From Dillenia suffruticosa (taxonomy: Eukaryota; Streptophyta; Magnoliopsida; Dilleniales; Dilleniaceae), in the NCBI GenBank assembly GCA_033439265.1, contig JAVTVX010000010.1, forward strand, positions 13,314,001-13,378,000: a stretch of DNA of 64,000 bases, given 5' to 3'. Shown here piece by piece: positions 35,869 through 49,722 of this stretch. Under the pieces are notes generated by a model, which saw only the letters and a list, made by a program, of their open reading frames with translations, was not told the DNA's origin and did no database searches. Made by a program: the position numbers and the translations under genes. How positions within the stretch are numbered: the first letter of the stretch is position 1; each line of letters opens with the position of its first letter.

Positions 35869-38800
35869 ATGGCGGTGGATACGAGTTTTAAGTCGCTGAT
35901 AGAGAATCTCAAGTTGGAAGATCCATGGCTTCCTCCGAAACCCTGGGAGTTCATCCCTTCCGAAAGCGGTCTCTTTTCTCATCCCAATCTCTCTCTCTCT
36001 CCTCCGCACCCTCTCTACAATCCCTCTTCCGTCACGGTAAGTTCAAATTTCTCGTTTCTTTCTTTGAATGAAAAAATGAGCATTGGGTGAAACCCTCCCT
36101 CCCAACCCCTTTACTTTTCTTGTAATGTATACCCTGAATGTGCTTGATGGGTTTATCGTAGAGGTGTGCATTTTACTTGAATTTGGCTTCTTGAACCCTT
36201 GTTTTGCTCAATTGGAGTTTGATGGACCTTTTAGTTTAATTGGATGATTTTGGGGCTTGGGGGGAACTGTTTATGTGAACGACATTTAATTCAATTATCC
36301 TCGTTGTAAACTGGCGCTTTCTTCTGCATAAAAATGAGGATTATATGATGGTTGAGGCTGTCCAAGGGAGTGGAATTTTTTGCAGAATACTAGATTAACC
36401 ATCAAGAGGTTGTGTCTGTCAAGTCGATGACTGGAATGATAATATTCCATTATGTGTTTTTTCAATAACCAACAAAGCTACATGATGTTACTGTTATGTT
36501 GATTTCTTTTCCAGTCTCAATATCATTACGGTTATGTAATCACTATAGAATTGTTAACATATTCTAATATGCTATAGAACCTAATTCATCCTTCATGGTA
36601 AAAAACTTATGTTACTTCGAGGTGAGATTCTTTGTCCTTTTCCTCTCAACTATTCTTTTTTATTTTCAATAACAGGAGGCCAGTTTGGTGAGGTTAGCGA
36701 TGAATGCATTACAAGGTCTACAATCCTCTCTCGTTAGCATTGAAAAGCTTGCTATTGCCTTTTGTTCAGATCCGGCAGACAGGACATTCCATCGGCTTCC
36801 CAATTTGTGGCACCGGTCTTTGAGCACCCATTCTTTGGGGAAAATCCTGATGTCCATTGGCCGTTCAGGTCTTATAGTTTTCCTATTACGCAAGTTTGTT
36901 GATCATTTTCTTACAAATGCGAAATCAGACAGAAAAGTACAGGAGAACAGAGTGTCAAATCCAAACCTGGCAGATAATCAAGATAATAACCATGAAGTTG
37001 AAGAGTATCCTCCCTACAGTGTTGTCAATCAAGCATTCTGCATTGCTGTTGAGAAGGTGTTACAGGGGTACATTGGTGCACTGGATACACTGTATGCATC
37101 TGTAGAACTAAGACGGTCAGCTAAAAGGGGTGATATGCCTTTAGAAAGCCCAACTAAAGTAGGATGTTTGACAAGCATCTTGCATTCCAAAATTACGTTG
37201 TTGGAGGTTTACCTGCATACAAAGGAGTTGCGGAGTCAGGTTGAAAGTCTTGGAAATATATGCTTCTTACATGATGTAGTTTGTCATTTCTCACTATTAT
37301 CTTTTGAAGATTTACTTACTAAGGCAACCTCAGGGTTTTGTAACTTCCCTAGAGGAGGAAAGTTGCTTACATATTTGTACAAACAACTTCAGGTATGCAA
37401 AGTTCCTAACCTTTGTCAGTCCTCCTCTCTACCTTCTCTTTCTCTCTCTCTCTCATGCATGTGCGCATGCCCACACACACACACACACACACACAAACAC
37501 TCTCACACATGAATAGTTGCACTAATTTATTTTTCCATTTTCTGACACTGATATTTATACAGAATATCTTTAATTTACACATTCACGAAGTTGGATGGCT
37601 CCAACATACCGAGGATGACTAAAGAGTTATTTTATTGCTTTTGTTTAAAGGAGAGAGAGAATCATTGGGAAAATAGTGGTGTCCAGTGATAAAAGGGATG
37701 AGAGAGTTGGAGGGTGAAACAAATTGATGCACAATTCAGCATATTTTTGTCAATCACCAATTAAGTAAAGAATAATGGAATTGTGAGAAAATGGAACAAT
37801 GAATTAGTGGTGGAGAACTTTATCTATAACTTGAGGGCTTGTAAAATATTCAACAATGACCAGTAATTTATTACTCAAATATCAAGTGGTGTGGTGTGGA
37901 TGCCAGGTTTATTCAGCTCGATCCAACTGATATGTTAGGTCCATGTAATTGAACCTACAGTGATTTTATGTGGCTACAAGGTGAAATCTTGTCATGGGTT
38001 TTAAGACAGCATATTGGATTGGGGATCTTATTTATTAAATCCTGAGGAGTTAATTTGAAGTTCTTTATCTTCTAAATGGGCTGGCCTATGTGTATTAGCC
38101 TGATATATAGCCAGTGGAAGAATGGGCCCATATTGATGCATAATTTCCCTAAAAGGGTGAGGAAACCTTTAAATTGTGATCAATAGTCTGACTAGTGTGA
38201 CTTGTAAGGTATAAGCCTCCTTTAAGCACCTCTCTACACTTCTTAAATCTGATCCTTTTTTTTATATAATGCTTGTTCCCCTTTTTACTGTTCCAGACAC
38301 ATGCCAAATGATAGGATGTTGTTTTGTTTGTCTAAAAATCTATAGCTTTTAAAGATGTATTTGTTTAATCAACTGTTGAAGAATCATCAGTGCAAATTCT
38401 GAGACTACGCTATAATTTGAATTCTGTGTTGGTGTCTAATCTGATATACAATTAAGTAGAGATCACCCCTCTTTTTTTATTTTTTATTTTTTATTTTTGG
38501 GTGTCTCAATGTGTGCATGTTGAATTCTGATCAATTCTGTTTAGCAAACTTCTTTCAGGTTACTGATCCAGTTCACAATCCTGTTCTCAAGTTTCTCTTT
38601 CTCCGGTCATGTGAACCATATTTTACCTTTATTAGATCTTGGATTTACAAGGCCAATATCAGTGATCCTTACAAGGAATTTATTGTAGAATATGTTGATC
38701 CCACGCCCTCCGCACATGCTGATGCTGGCGTCTTATCTGAGTTCCCATTGGCAACTATAAGGGTAATTAATAAGTGTAGTCTTGTTGTTTATAACTTTCA

Positions 38801-41800
38801 AATAGATAGGATATTTTTTGGCAATTGGCTTATACTGAGATTTCATTCAACCAATTCTGGCCATGGTGCTTTTCATCTCAGGAACGAGATGGAGTTTCTG
38901 TTCCTTGTTTCCTGAGAGATTTTTCAGTTCCCCTTTTCAGAGCTGGTCAGCAACTTCAAGTAATAATGAAATTATTTGAATTATGTAATTTTATTGCTGA
39001 TGGAGACCATACATATGAGGACATTCTTCCAACCTGGAGCAGTTTTTCAGGCATTCATCCATCTTATGCATCTCCACTGACATTTAGCAAGGAATGCATT
39101 GAAGCCCTGGTACTTGCAAGAAACAACTTTTACACAAGAATGCAGGAAAAACTTGAAAATCTCTGTATCAGATTACAAATTCGATATCAGCAGGTAGTCA
39201 TATCTACATGTGTACATTAATCTTTTGCTGGCATTTGTTGTTACAAATTGCAGTTTATTGCTTTAATCTTCAATAACTTTTCTTTCCTTTATCCTGAGAG
39301 TTGACTTGTGACTTTATCTTGTCATCTTCACCTGCCGCAGGCAATTTCTCATGCAATTCATTTTTTTTTTCTTGTAACCAAATGTATTTTAATGGCATGT
39401 TGTCTTTTGTTAATAATTCATAGCTTCACCTCCAGGTGCTAGTTGAGAACATGATCCACTTATTTGTTCATTCTATGTTTTGAAGCTGCTAGTGTAATCA
39501 TCATTTTCCAATGCTAGTAATTACTTTCATGTTTTTGAACTTTATCTTGTTTAAACCGTTATATGATAAACTTGTTAATACCTTTTCGCCTTATGTTTCA
39601 AGTCTTAAGACATTAGAAGGGGAGTAGAGAGGAGGGGAGTTAGTGAAAATTGAAGGGAAGGGAGGGAGTCTATTCTCCCTTTGCTTGGATGTTTTAAGGA
39701 GGGGAAGGGGACCTGTGATCAAATCCCCTTCAATTTCCTTGTAACGCCTAAAAATGCAAATTATCTGGTAATGCATCTTCCCTTTGTTTTGAGAGTGACT
39801 GAATGGAATGGGAGAAGCGTAAGTTTATCTTAATTACAAATGTTTCCCCTCCTTAATACAATTTTAAAACAGCAAAGATAAGCAACGTCTAGTAGGTGAA
39901 CTTTTGGTATGCCGTGATGATCTTTAATGGAAGATCTTTTCTTCTTCAGGAGTGATCACATGTAGAAATACCTGAATACTGCATTTATTTGTGTATCAGT
40001 TTTGCTTTGGCCAGTGAACCCAATGAAATAACACCTTTCCCTTGCATGTTCAGGGGAAAAACTACTGATTAGACTAATTAGTCCCTGTTGTATTTCTTTT
40101 GTATTTGCACGTGAAAAAGGATCTATTAACATCTGATTTCTACAGTTCTACCTGATTAACTAATTGGTAGAAGCGATGCCCATCATGTTGATTTGCTTTG
40201 ACTCTGGTGGTTTTGCAGATCATATGTCTGGTTCTTCAGTTTCTATCTCACATCTTGCATGTAATAACGCATGTTGTTTATGTTACCTTGAAGAGTATTA
40301 TATTCTATTTTTTCAATAGTTTATTCTTTGACTAGGTGGTTCCACATGGCATTTCCCCTTTCCTTGTTGACAGCAGTGGAGGGGAATTAAATTTTCAACT
40401 TTCAGATGCACTGGATGGCAGCTTGTATTTTCTGCCTAAAGGAGAATCGTATGCGTAAGTATTCTGTGTGTGTTTGTCTACATGCTCTTGTATGCCTTAG
40501 TGCATTTTGTGCTGTGCAGCTGCTTGTGTGTGTGCATCACCAGGTATAGGCGATATATCTTCAATTGAAGTGCTTATTTTTTTTTCAGTTGTTGAACTTG
40601 TTGCATGTCTTTGTGCCCTTTATTCACTTCCTAGTCTTTTAACTTTTCCTTTGATTTCCTGTGTCAATGCAGGGATGTTGACTCTCTGGATTCTGAGGCT
40701 TGTAGCACAACGGATGAGTTTTCTGATGTGGTATCTCCTTTGGAATCCTCAGAATTTTCATCTGTTGGTGGCTCTGAAGATGAAAAGCAACTGTTGCAGC
40801 CGATTGCTCTTCCTTCTAGTTCCAATGTCTTGGACAGTGCTTATCTTTCTGCTTTAAGCTTCTCCTCAAGTACATTTAGTGATAAACTGCCACAAAAGAC
40901 TGCACATGGGAAAAGTTTATTAAAGGATAGGAATTTAGATACATGTATTGACAGAGTAATGCCATGGGGTCAATGTCATAATCCAGTTACCAGTAACAAA
41001 CATTTGCCCTCAGCACCAGGAGAGCTAGATGGATCAAAGATATCAGAAACCCAGTTTGCTGCTACTGAGCCCTGTAATGGTTGGCCTATTGGCAGCCATT
41101 TGAAAAACCGTTTTCATGCCATGTGGCTATGCAGAAATGGTGAAGAACGTGGCCATATGGAGACAAATGAGCATACAAGTCTCCTAAAAGATGAAGAGTT
41201 TCGATTTTTGCCTCTTGATATTAACAAGTGTGTGGCCGGAAAAAATGCTGATGAAGATAAAATTTTAAAGGGAATGTCTTTGAGTTCATCTTGTCCTCAA
41301 TCATGGAGATCGAGATATCAAATTAATTTTTTCAGCATGCACCCCATGCTTGGAAAAAATGTCTTCTTTGAAACCTTGGGTAAATCTGGAAATCAATGTG
41401 TGGATGACCATGAAGAGCTTTCTTCTCACTTTGATTTTACCTCTGTGGAATATCCACACATTGCTTTTGGTGAAAAATCAGCCGCACATTCTAAATATGG
41501 AATAGGGCCCAATGTTCTGAATTCCAAGGACTCGAGAGATGGTACCATCAATACCTTTGGTGCCCCCACTGAAGAGGAAAGCAGTAGTAGTGATGATACC
41601 AAAATTGAAATGGCCAAGTCATCTGGCGTTTGCTCCCTCCTGCATTCAGTTGAGAGCAACAAAACAGATGTTCTTTCCTTGAATGCTACTAGTGGGAGAA
41701 GCTGGGAGAGTTTGCTTTGTGGTTCTGGTAGCACTGTGAATGACAGAGTTGAAGACAAACAGAGGTTGGCAGAAACTTTTGAGGTGCCACTAGATTTCAT

Positions 41801-44800
41801 AATTGACAAATGCTTACTGCAAGAAATCTTCTTTCAGTATCCTCAAGATTTTCTCAGAAATTTTTATGTTCTGCTTTTAAGGTTTCTCTTCAAATGTTTT
41901 TAATTGATTGATAATAGGTCCAGTTAAAACATATACATCATATTTTTGGCTGTAATATCGTGTTTCCATTAGAGTTCATTGTCTTCTACTATTTATAATT
42001 ATTTGTTTCTATTTTGCATTGACAATAGGCATAACCAATTTGGTTGTAACTAGAAATGCCAAGTCAAATAGACCTAGTTATGTATATAATAGAAAATTTT
42101 GTGCCTGGAGGGATATTCGTTTGCTAAAAGATCTCAGCTGCAAGTTTGCCCTTGGAATGCTTTCCATGGTTACTTGGAAACCTCAAAGCAATTCATTGGC
42201 TTGATGTGTTCTACAATTCCACTTTTAATCAAATTGACTTTTGAGAGATTTTCTTTGTTACTTGGTGGTTAGTATTTGAACTTTAAACTCATTCAGATGA
42301 TTGCGCCTCTTTCATTTTTTTTCTCTCTCTCTTCAGGGTGGGGGGGTGGGGGCTCATGAAGTTCTACATTATTGTGCTTTTGTAGCTTCATATTTGCCTC
42401 TCTTGTATGTATAATGATGCTTCTGTATTTTGACTCTTCATTTCTTTATAGTTTATGTTTAGGATTATACTGCTCCGTTTGTACTAGTGCCAATAGTGTG
42501 TTGGAACATGGAATGCCCACTGATTTTTGGTGCTTGAACTTTCCTAAGCTATGCTAGATATAAATATGTTAGCAACTTAACTATCAAGTTGCTTGAAGAA
42601 GGATTTCACTTGCAAGACCATTTACTGGCCTTGCGACGATACCATTTTATGGAATCAGCAGATTGGGCAGATCTGTTTATCATGTCTCTTTCACATCAGG
42701 TGTTTTTGCCAACTGTTCACTCAAATATTTTGTTAGAATATTTAACTCATTTCTGACTGTTCATCTTATTGTTGGGACAACAGAAATGGTATGCCTCGGA
42801 GGCAAATCGGAGAATATCTGAAATTCAAGGTTTTCTTGAATTGGCGGTTCAGAAGTCTTCATGTGAAGGTGACCATAACAGGGTCCGCTTATTTGTATAC
42901 ATGAAAAAACAGGGCTTGATGCCACTTGCAAGTTCTGCAACTGGTAAATTATTTAATTGTCCAGAATGCTTGTTGGTCACTACATATGTTCTTGTTATTC
43001 TGTGGGCATTCTGTATCTTTCTTCTCATTCTTCTTCTTGCTCTTATTTTGACTTCCCATTCTTACACTTGTCATCTGTTAATTGTTTCCCTTTGAAATTT
43101 GTTTGGATATCAACAGCATGACGTCTTGCAGGTGTCCATTTGTTCAGATTTATCGGTTTGGGTTACAGGGTGGACTGGCCAACCAGCATCATTTTGACAC
43201 CAAATTCGCTGGAAATTTATGCTGAGATATTCAGCTTTTTGATGCAAGTGAAACTTGCCATTTATTCACTGACTGATGTTTGGTTCTCGTTAAAGGTACA
43301 TATGCACTCAGGTGTAAGTGCAGACATCTGTAATGTAACATATCTGCTTCCACTTTATCAGTTTGCTGGTTTACCTTATTGTTGACTTTCTGCATAGATT
43401 ACCACCTTTTTTATTTTGCTGGTCACTGCGCAGATTACCAATGACATGCCTTAAAGACATGTACATTACTCATATGGCATTGATTTACTGGCTGTTATGG
43501 AGCCTGAGCTTTTACATATGTTCCTTGATTTGGAAGGCAATGCTTACTTTTGTTTTCTTTCTTTGACTAGTTAATTGGAATGGTTGTTGAATTATGTTTA
43601 CGGTGGCCACTTGTATGGATCTGAATATCTTGATGGTATTATGTTACTTACTGAATAGATTGCTTATTATATGTTAGATATTAGCATATTCATAATTTTG
43701 CTTTATAAATTGATGCATATTGTTTCTCAGCTCTTTCACTCCTCCAATCATGTATCTCATCCTTGTAAAATGCTTCTATTCTTACCTGCTTTCATTTCTT
43801 TGGCTTGAATTTGGAAAATCCTCATTAGGACTTCTACCCAGGAGATTGAAAAATGGAAACTCGTTGGGCTTATGATTTTTGAAAAAATTCTTGTAGAACT
43901 CATCTTAAATTGCATTGACCGTCAATTTCAATGCACTGTCTATTTTCTATTCAGCAAATTCACTTTGTGCCTGATGTGCCTGTGCTGTTTCAAATTCCAC
44001 TCCCAATTGTAGTTTAGTGAACATGGAGCTGAAGTGCATGCCTTTCGGAAGTTCAAAGAGAATTACACTTGGGAAGTAAGGTTTAACTGGTTGTGATACT
44101 CTTTGCAGGATTTGATGCATTTGATTGATAAGAATCATCTTTTCAAGAAATGTGAGCAAGAAATGCACCATTTTAAAGTGTTAACGAGAATGAGGTATCT
44201 CTAAACTATTTGTTTTTTATTTTAAAGCATCTTATATCAACTCTATTCATGTAGTACAGTTATTTATCTTAGCTATTTAATGTTGGTCAGCCTGACTTAG
44301 ATGTGACATGATCCGGAAAACCTGGTGATCATACCTTAGTGCAATGATTAATACCCTTAAAGTTCAGATACAGGAATAATTGATTCAGAAGTCTCAAGAA
44401 TCCACCAAAATACGAGTTTCTAAAATTCAATTGAACTTATTGGATCTTAAATTTCTTCTGTTCAAGATTTCCTTACAAAGTGTAATACAAAATCTCGATT
44501 GGATAGTTGAAGCTCTGTGAAAAAAATTATGGAGTTGATAATTCCATAATCCAAAATTAAGAGTGTAGTGAGGTGAAAATAAAAATGAAAGTTTATGGAT
44601 CTTATATGTAGTTTTATTCGCATAATTCTTTACCCCTACACTGGACTTTGAATGTGTGAAGCATGGCCTTGGACTCTTCTTTCTATGGTGGTAGTCATTA
44701 TACTAATACTTCTGGTTTTGACATTTCCGGTCTCTGTGTGATTCAGGCACCAGGTTTATCATTTTGTATCCACACTGCAACAATATGTGCAATCACAGTT

Positions 44801-46602
44801 GTTGCACATTTCTTGGTCCAGGTTTATGAACTCCCTTAAGCATGAGGTCAGGGTCAATTACTTAAATACGTCTTTACCATCATTTATTTTCTCTTACAGT
44901 AGGGTTTCACTTAAATTATTGATTGCACCTGATATTTATGCTTGTTCTGCTAGCATTTTTGGTTTTTTTATCCACTCAACAATGTTTTATTTTTGGCTTT
45001 TAACATCTTGCCTCTTTTGTCCAAGCTTGTGATTTTGTTTCCTCTGAATCCCTTTGATTCTGACTTTCCTTTTCCTTTATCCAGGTTAAGGATATGATGG
45101 ATCTTGAAACAGTGCATATGGCGTATCTAAGTGATTCTTTGCACATGTAAGTTTAGGTCCAGTAATTGCTGTAAGTGTCCAACAAGATGAGTACATCTGG
45201 GAGGGGAGCAGTTGTTGCAAATATTTATTATATTCATTTAGGCTCATTAATCTACTGATAAAAGCACATCTAGATGGTAATTTCTCACCCGGAAAATAAG
45301 TGGTGCTCAGACTTCTGAAAAAGGTGAGAGACAATGATAGAAGTTTGACTGCTTTGGGAAAGAAGTTATCCAACTTCATTATCTTATGAGTGAGTGACCT
45401 GTTGATGATGATGGAATATGGATGGGGTAGGAAGTGGTTGAATCCACTATGCCTAGGATTTATAGTGGCTGCTGGTTTTCTGGAAGAATTGCTATGAAGA
45501 AAAATAACTAACAAGGATGTAAACCTGTTGGAGGATTGCATGCGTCTAACAAGGATATAGCTTTTCTCTTGATGTGCCGATTGGATAGGTTGTGAGCAAT
45601 ATAGAATACCTTTGACACTGTGCAGTGTTGATTTTTCCACTCCAAAGATAATTATAATTTGTCTGATATCCCTTGGTTATGAATTTTGCTTTAGTGCAAC
45701 TTTTACCTGTTGCAAGTCTCATAATTGATACAAAGAATACATATCCAAACATGCAAGTTTAAGAGGTGAACAACCCTTTTACTTTTCCCGTTTTGTGGAT
45801 TTAGCTGTTATGTGAGCATTAGACAGACATCAGTATATGCATCCAAATAAGCTGTCTATGCACTTAGTGGTGGATCTGATTATTTATACTTAATCTTCCC
45901 CATATGCAAATTACTTCCTACCTCAGTGTGTCCATCCTAAGGTTAGAATGATGTCTCTCTGGTCACTAATGTGTGTTTATCTTATGAGTACGACATTTGT
46001 GTAAATCATATGCAACAGCTCCCAATCTGACATTTTAACATTCCTTTCTCAGATGTTTTCTGTCTGATGAGATGCGGTTTATCTCTGATATCATCCAGAG
46101 CATATTGCAATGTGCAGTTGACTTTCGGTCTTGTGTCTTTGGTGGAATTTGGAAGGCTGGACCAGATCAAGGGGATTTATTGAGTAGACTTAACCAGATA
46201 AATATTTCCCAGGTGATTCCATTAAGCTTGCTGCTTGTAAAACTTTTATCTCAGGCATGATGCAGCTATATCCCCTATTGTTGTACTGAGCATTACGAGT
46301 TAGGACAGGATCTTATCATAGCAAGCCTCTACCAAACCCCCTCAGTTAATGTCCTTTCTTAAAGCATGTTTATGAATCAAGTGGTATGCTGATTGTTGTT
46401 TTCCTGTCTCCATCTTAATCTCTAGGTGTATGAGATAAAGAAAACCTTCGATGCAAATCTTAGAGAACTGCATAATTGCTATCTTAAGTCGGCTAAACAT
46501 GGGAAATTTGGTATTTCTCAGTTCTGGGGATATCTCAATTATAATGAATATTACTCAGATGTTTATGGTGAGACTAGGGGCCAGTGTGTTTTCATGGTCT
46601 GA
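35869..46602 (+). CDS. GCP6: Gamma-tubulin complex component 6 (Spc97/Spc98 family)
   Basis: Fourteen exons: 35869-36036, 36676-37392, 38559-38762, 38882-39193, 40336-40454, 40673-41836, 42558-42699, 42784-42943, 43132-43295, 44109-44194, 44747-44846, 45085-45146, 46053-46212 and 46426-46602. They sum to 3735 nt (1244 aa), close to Arabidopsis At3g43610 (about 1200 aa). All junctions are GT-AG. The grip1 region lies in exons 2-5 (LLTYLYKQLQ, FLRSCEPYFTFIRSWIYK). Exon 6 encodes a long polar insert of about 380 residues, typical of GCP6. The gamma-tubulin-binding grip2 region starts at about residue 880 (VPLDFIIDKCLLQEIFFQYKYVSNLTIKLLEEG) and ends FWGYLNYNEYYSDVYGETRG. GCP6 is part of the ring complex nucleating microtubules. 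The first ATG after an in-frame-free leader was taken as start. Confidence 0.95.
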
Positions 46603-49600
46603 AGCTACAATCTAAATTGTGGGTGGCTGATATGTGCAAGAAAAATTGGTCAACAAGCTCGTGAAGTCAGTAGCTATTAGCCAGGGTCCGAGGTCCTACT
46701 TCTTTGGAGGTACCATTTGATGTACCGAGAATCCTGATTGGTGGCTGGACTCAACGGAGGCCTGATCTGTCTGCCTCCACCACTACAAGGTTAATGTTCT
46801 TGTATACTGTTATAAGTTCAAGAAAAGCTGGACAAGTTCATGTAGGAACTTTGAAGACCTATGTCCCTTGAAGCCCTCACTACCTTTGCATAGAAAGCCT
46901 CGTATCTTTGTAGAAAGGTTTGTAGTTTATTTTGTAACCATTCTTTGTATTTTGATCACTTTAGCTCTCACATTGTATTGGCCTTGTGAGCAGGGACTAC
47001 CTGGACCGAGTATTGTCAGAGATGATTAATCCAATATATGATTTTCCCTCATATCATGACAACTTTCCAACTCAATCTATCTTTAGGTATGACCTTCTGC
47101 CAATGGGTTAGGGTTTTGCTCTTTTGTTGTCTGTGTTGGATTGGAGAGCCCTGGTAATCTCATCTGCTAGTTTTAACTTCAAACTTCAGCCACAAAAAAA
47201 AAATAACAATAATAATTATAGCTGTCTGTTTGTCACTACGGAATCTTGGAATTAGATTGCGACCTTTTCTTTGAATTTTGGCCTTTCTTTCTATCTGTCT
47301 GTGTGTGTTTTTTTTTTCTTTTAGGGCCGTCCACCCTACCTTCCCCAACACCAATCCCACAACGTTGACCTTTTTAGTGCTGCATGTGCATAGAGGAGAT
47401 TTTTTTTTCCTTTTTGTTTTTATATAATTTTCTAAATGTATCATTGATGAGGTTTTCGATGACCCATGCAAGGATTTTCGGGTCCATGAATTGTTTACCA
47501 TGTGGGACACCTCGGGCAGGTTAGTTCTTGCTGGTGTACAATACTCTTTTTAACATTTTAATGGCACTATGGTATGACCAGCAGTCTGCATCATCTTCCT
47601 TAACCGTAGGTTGTATCTCTACGGTCTTCTCCTTTTGACTTTTTGGATACTCCCCGCCCCCGGGGGGAGGCGCTGTTAACGAGGGTAAGAATCAATTTGT
47701 ATTCGTTACCGTTGAAACGGTAGAATTTTTTTATTTTTATCATTATTTATCAAATTGATTTAGCGTTTATTTATTTTTATCGTCATTTATCGAATTGATT
47801 TTACTTGGCTATGTTTGTTTGTAAAAAAAAAAAAATCAAATTTAACAAGTTAAATAGAATAAGGGGTTTTCAAAATTTTTCCAAAAAAAGAAAATTGAGA
47901 AAATAATTATTTATCACACATGAGAAATCGTAACTTTTTTGGGTTTATCTTATCTCTATTTTATATTATTTTTATTTATGATATTATTTTTAATTAAAAT
48001 AAAAAATTTTCTAATATGGGACATATAATTTGTAATTAGAAACTAATTTTTTTATTAAAAAACTTAAATTAATATAATATTAATAACATTTTACATAAAA
48101 AGTTACCAAATTTCAGTTTAACCTAATTTTAGCTTTGGAAACCAAACTTAAAAAAATGTAAACATTTGGGTTTGGTCAGGGGTGTACATTTCTACACAAA
48201 TGAAAAAAGTATATATAAATATTAATATATAAAATATATTATTATTAAAATTTCATTTAATAATTATAATTTTTATAAAATAAAATATTAGCCGTTATTA
48301 AATTATTATCTAATGAGCATAAATTAAGAAAAATATTTCAATTTAGGAAGAGAAAAGGTTAATTGTTCTTGTGATACCACTAAGATGACCTTCAATGATT
48401 GCCTTGGATACCTTTGCAAAGCTAATCCTTTTGCAAAGCTAATTAACTTTCCAATTTTGCCCCTAAAAGAAGTTTGTGTCTAAGCGGCCAAACTCTTCCT
48501 ATCAATAATAGAGCAGAGAGAGTGGGGCTCAAATCCCAAATTTTTTTTCCTTTTTTTTTTATAATAAAAAACTCGATGAAAATAATGTTTTATAATTTAC
48601 TAAATTTGCTTAAATAAATAAACGTATATTGACAGAGGTTTGTATTAATAAAGTTCAAAATTTTTCTTATGTGAGGGAATGAAATTCTTCTTTAACTATT
48701 TTTAATGTTCAATTTTTCCGGCAAAAAACAAGGACTAATAAAGTTTTGAGTTTTTCTAAACAAAAAACGAGAGAGAGAGAGAGAGCGGGGAGAGAGAGAG
48801 AATGAGACTTACCCACCAAACTCCGATGTGTATAACGCTCGGATATTATACTCTTTTGATTATAGATAGAGATGTTATGAGACTCGATTGAGTTCGAGTA
48901 TTATAATATTCTAGCTTAGCTTGAGTATACTTTAAGTGAACTCGAGTTTGTATTTTTTTAGATCGAATTTGAATTCAAGTTTAAAGTGTTATCGGATTTC
49001 ATAGATGGTGTCGTCAGATAATATAGATAATATATTTAAAAAAATATATCTAAAAATATAATTATATATATATAAATTATTTTTTAAAAATATAATTATA
49101 TATGAAAATTATTTTCTTTAAAAAAATTAATATCTCTCATGTCGTTGAACCTTAAGTTTGACACAGTTGGACTTGAGCTCGAGTTTGATACCAAGCTACT
49201 CGAGCCCGAGCTCTGTTTGACGGTATAGTGTTACTAGTCTCCATAACATTACCTGAGTGTCGTAACAACCTTAATTATTACTTAATTATTATAGGTATTG
49301 AGAAAAATAAAATTAAAAAAAGTTAATTTCTTAACAATGTTCGGTGCGTTCAAGACAACAATCGAAGAAAAAACCTAAAATGAGACTTACCCACCAAAAG
49401 GTATGGTGACCGGCAAGGGCAATTTTTATTGAGTGCGTGCTACTCTTTCTCTTTTGTTCCAGGGAGAAGATTGTTGGACGCAATTGGGATGCCATAAAAA
49501 ATGAAGAAAAAGAGAAAGAAGAAAATCCAGAAATTTCGTCTTGTTCTGGTAAACCCAGAAATTTCGTATTGTTCTGGTGAATGTCATTACAAAATTCAAG

Positions 49601-49722
49601 TTGAATTTTCTCTAATTTTTTATGCCATTGTCTGATTGTGACATCCTACTTTGAACAGCAGACGTTGACGCACGTTGTCGCCGTCTTCTTACGTTATTTA
49701 AAGAAAAAAAATGTAGGTAAAA
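46603..49722. other. Spacer between GCP6 and aldehyde oxidase
   Basis: The first 500-700 bases are probably the GCP6 3'UTR. A G/C-rich near-palindrome (CTCCCCGCCCCCGGGGGGAG) lies at 47650-47669, and a two-copy TTTATTTTTATCNTNATTTATC repeat at about 47730-47805. AT-rich DNA follows, then a GA run near 48769-48800 and an inverted-repeat element at 48869-49255. The aldehyde oxidase promoter should lie in the last few hundred bases; no clear TATA box was assigned. Confidence 0.5.
48869..49255. mobile_element. Inverted-repeat element, GAGCTCGA-rich (non-autonomous DNA transposon type)
   Basis: The left end reads AGAGATGTTATGAGACTCGA. The right end read in reverse gives TAATGTTATGGAGACTAG, an imperfect terminal inverted repeat. 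Inside each end are repeated GAGTTCGAG/CTCGAGCC motifs, and the middle is AT-rich without open frames. A related end occurs at 3138 on the other strand. Confidence 0.5.

Noticed and set aside
45086-45752. Minus-strand frames within GCP6 intron 12
   Set aside because: No recognisable domain; they overlap a conserved exon and its intron on the opposite strand.
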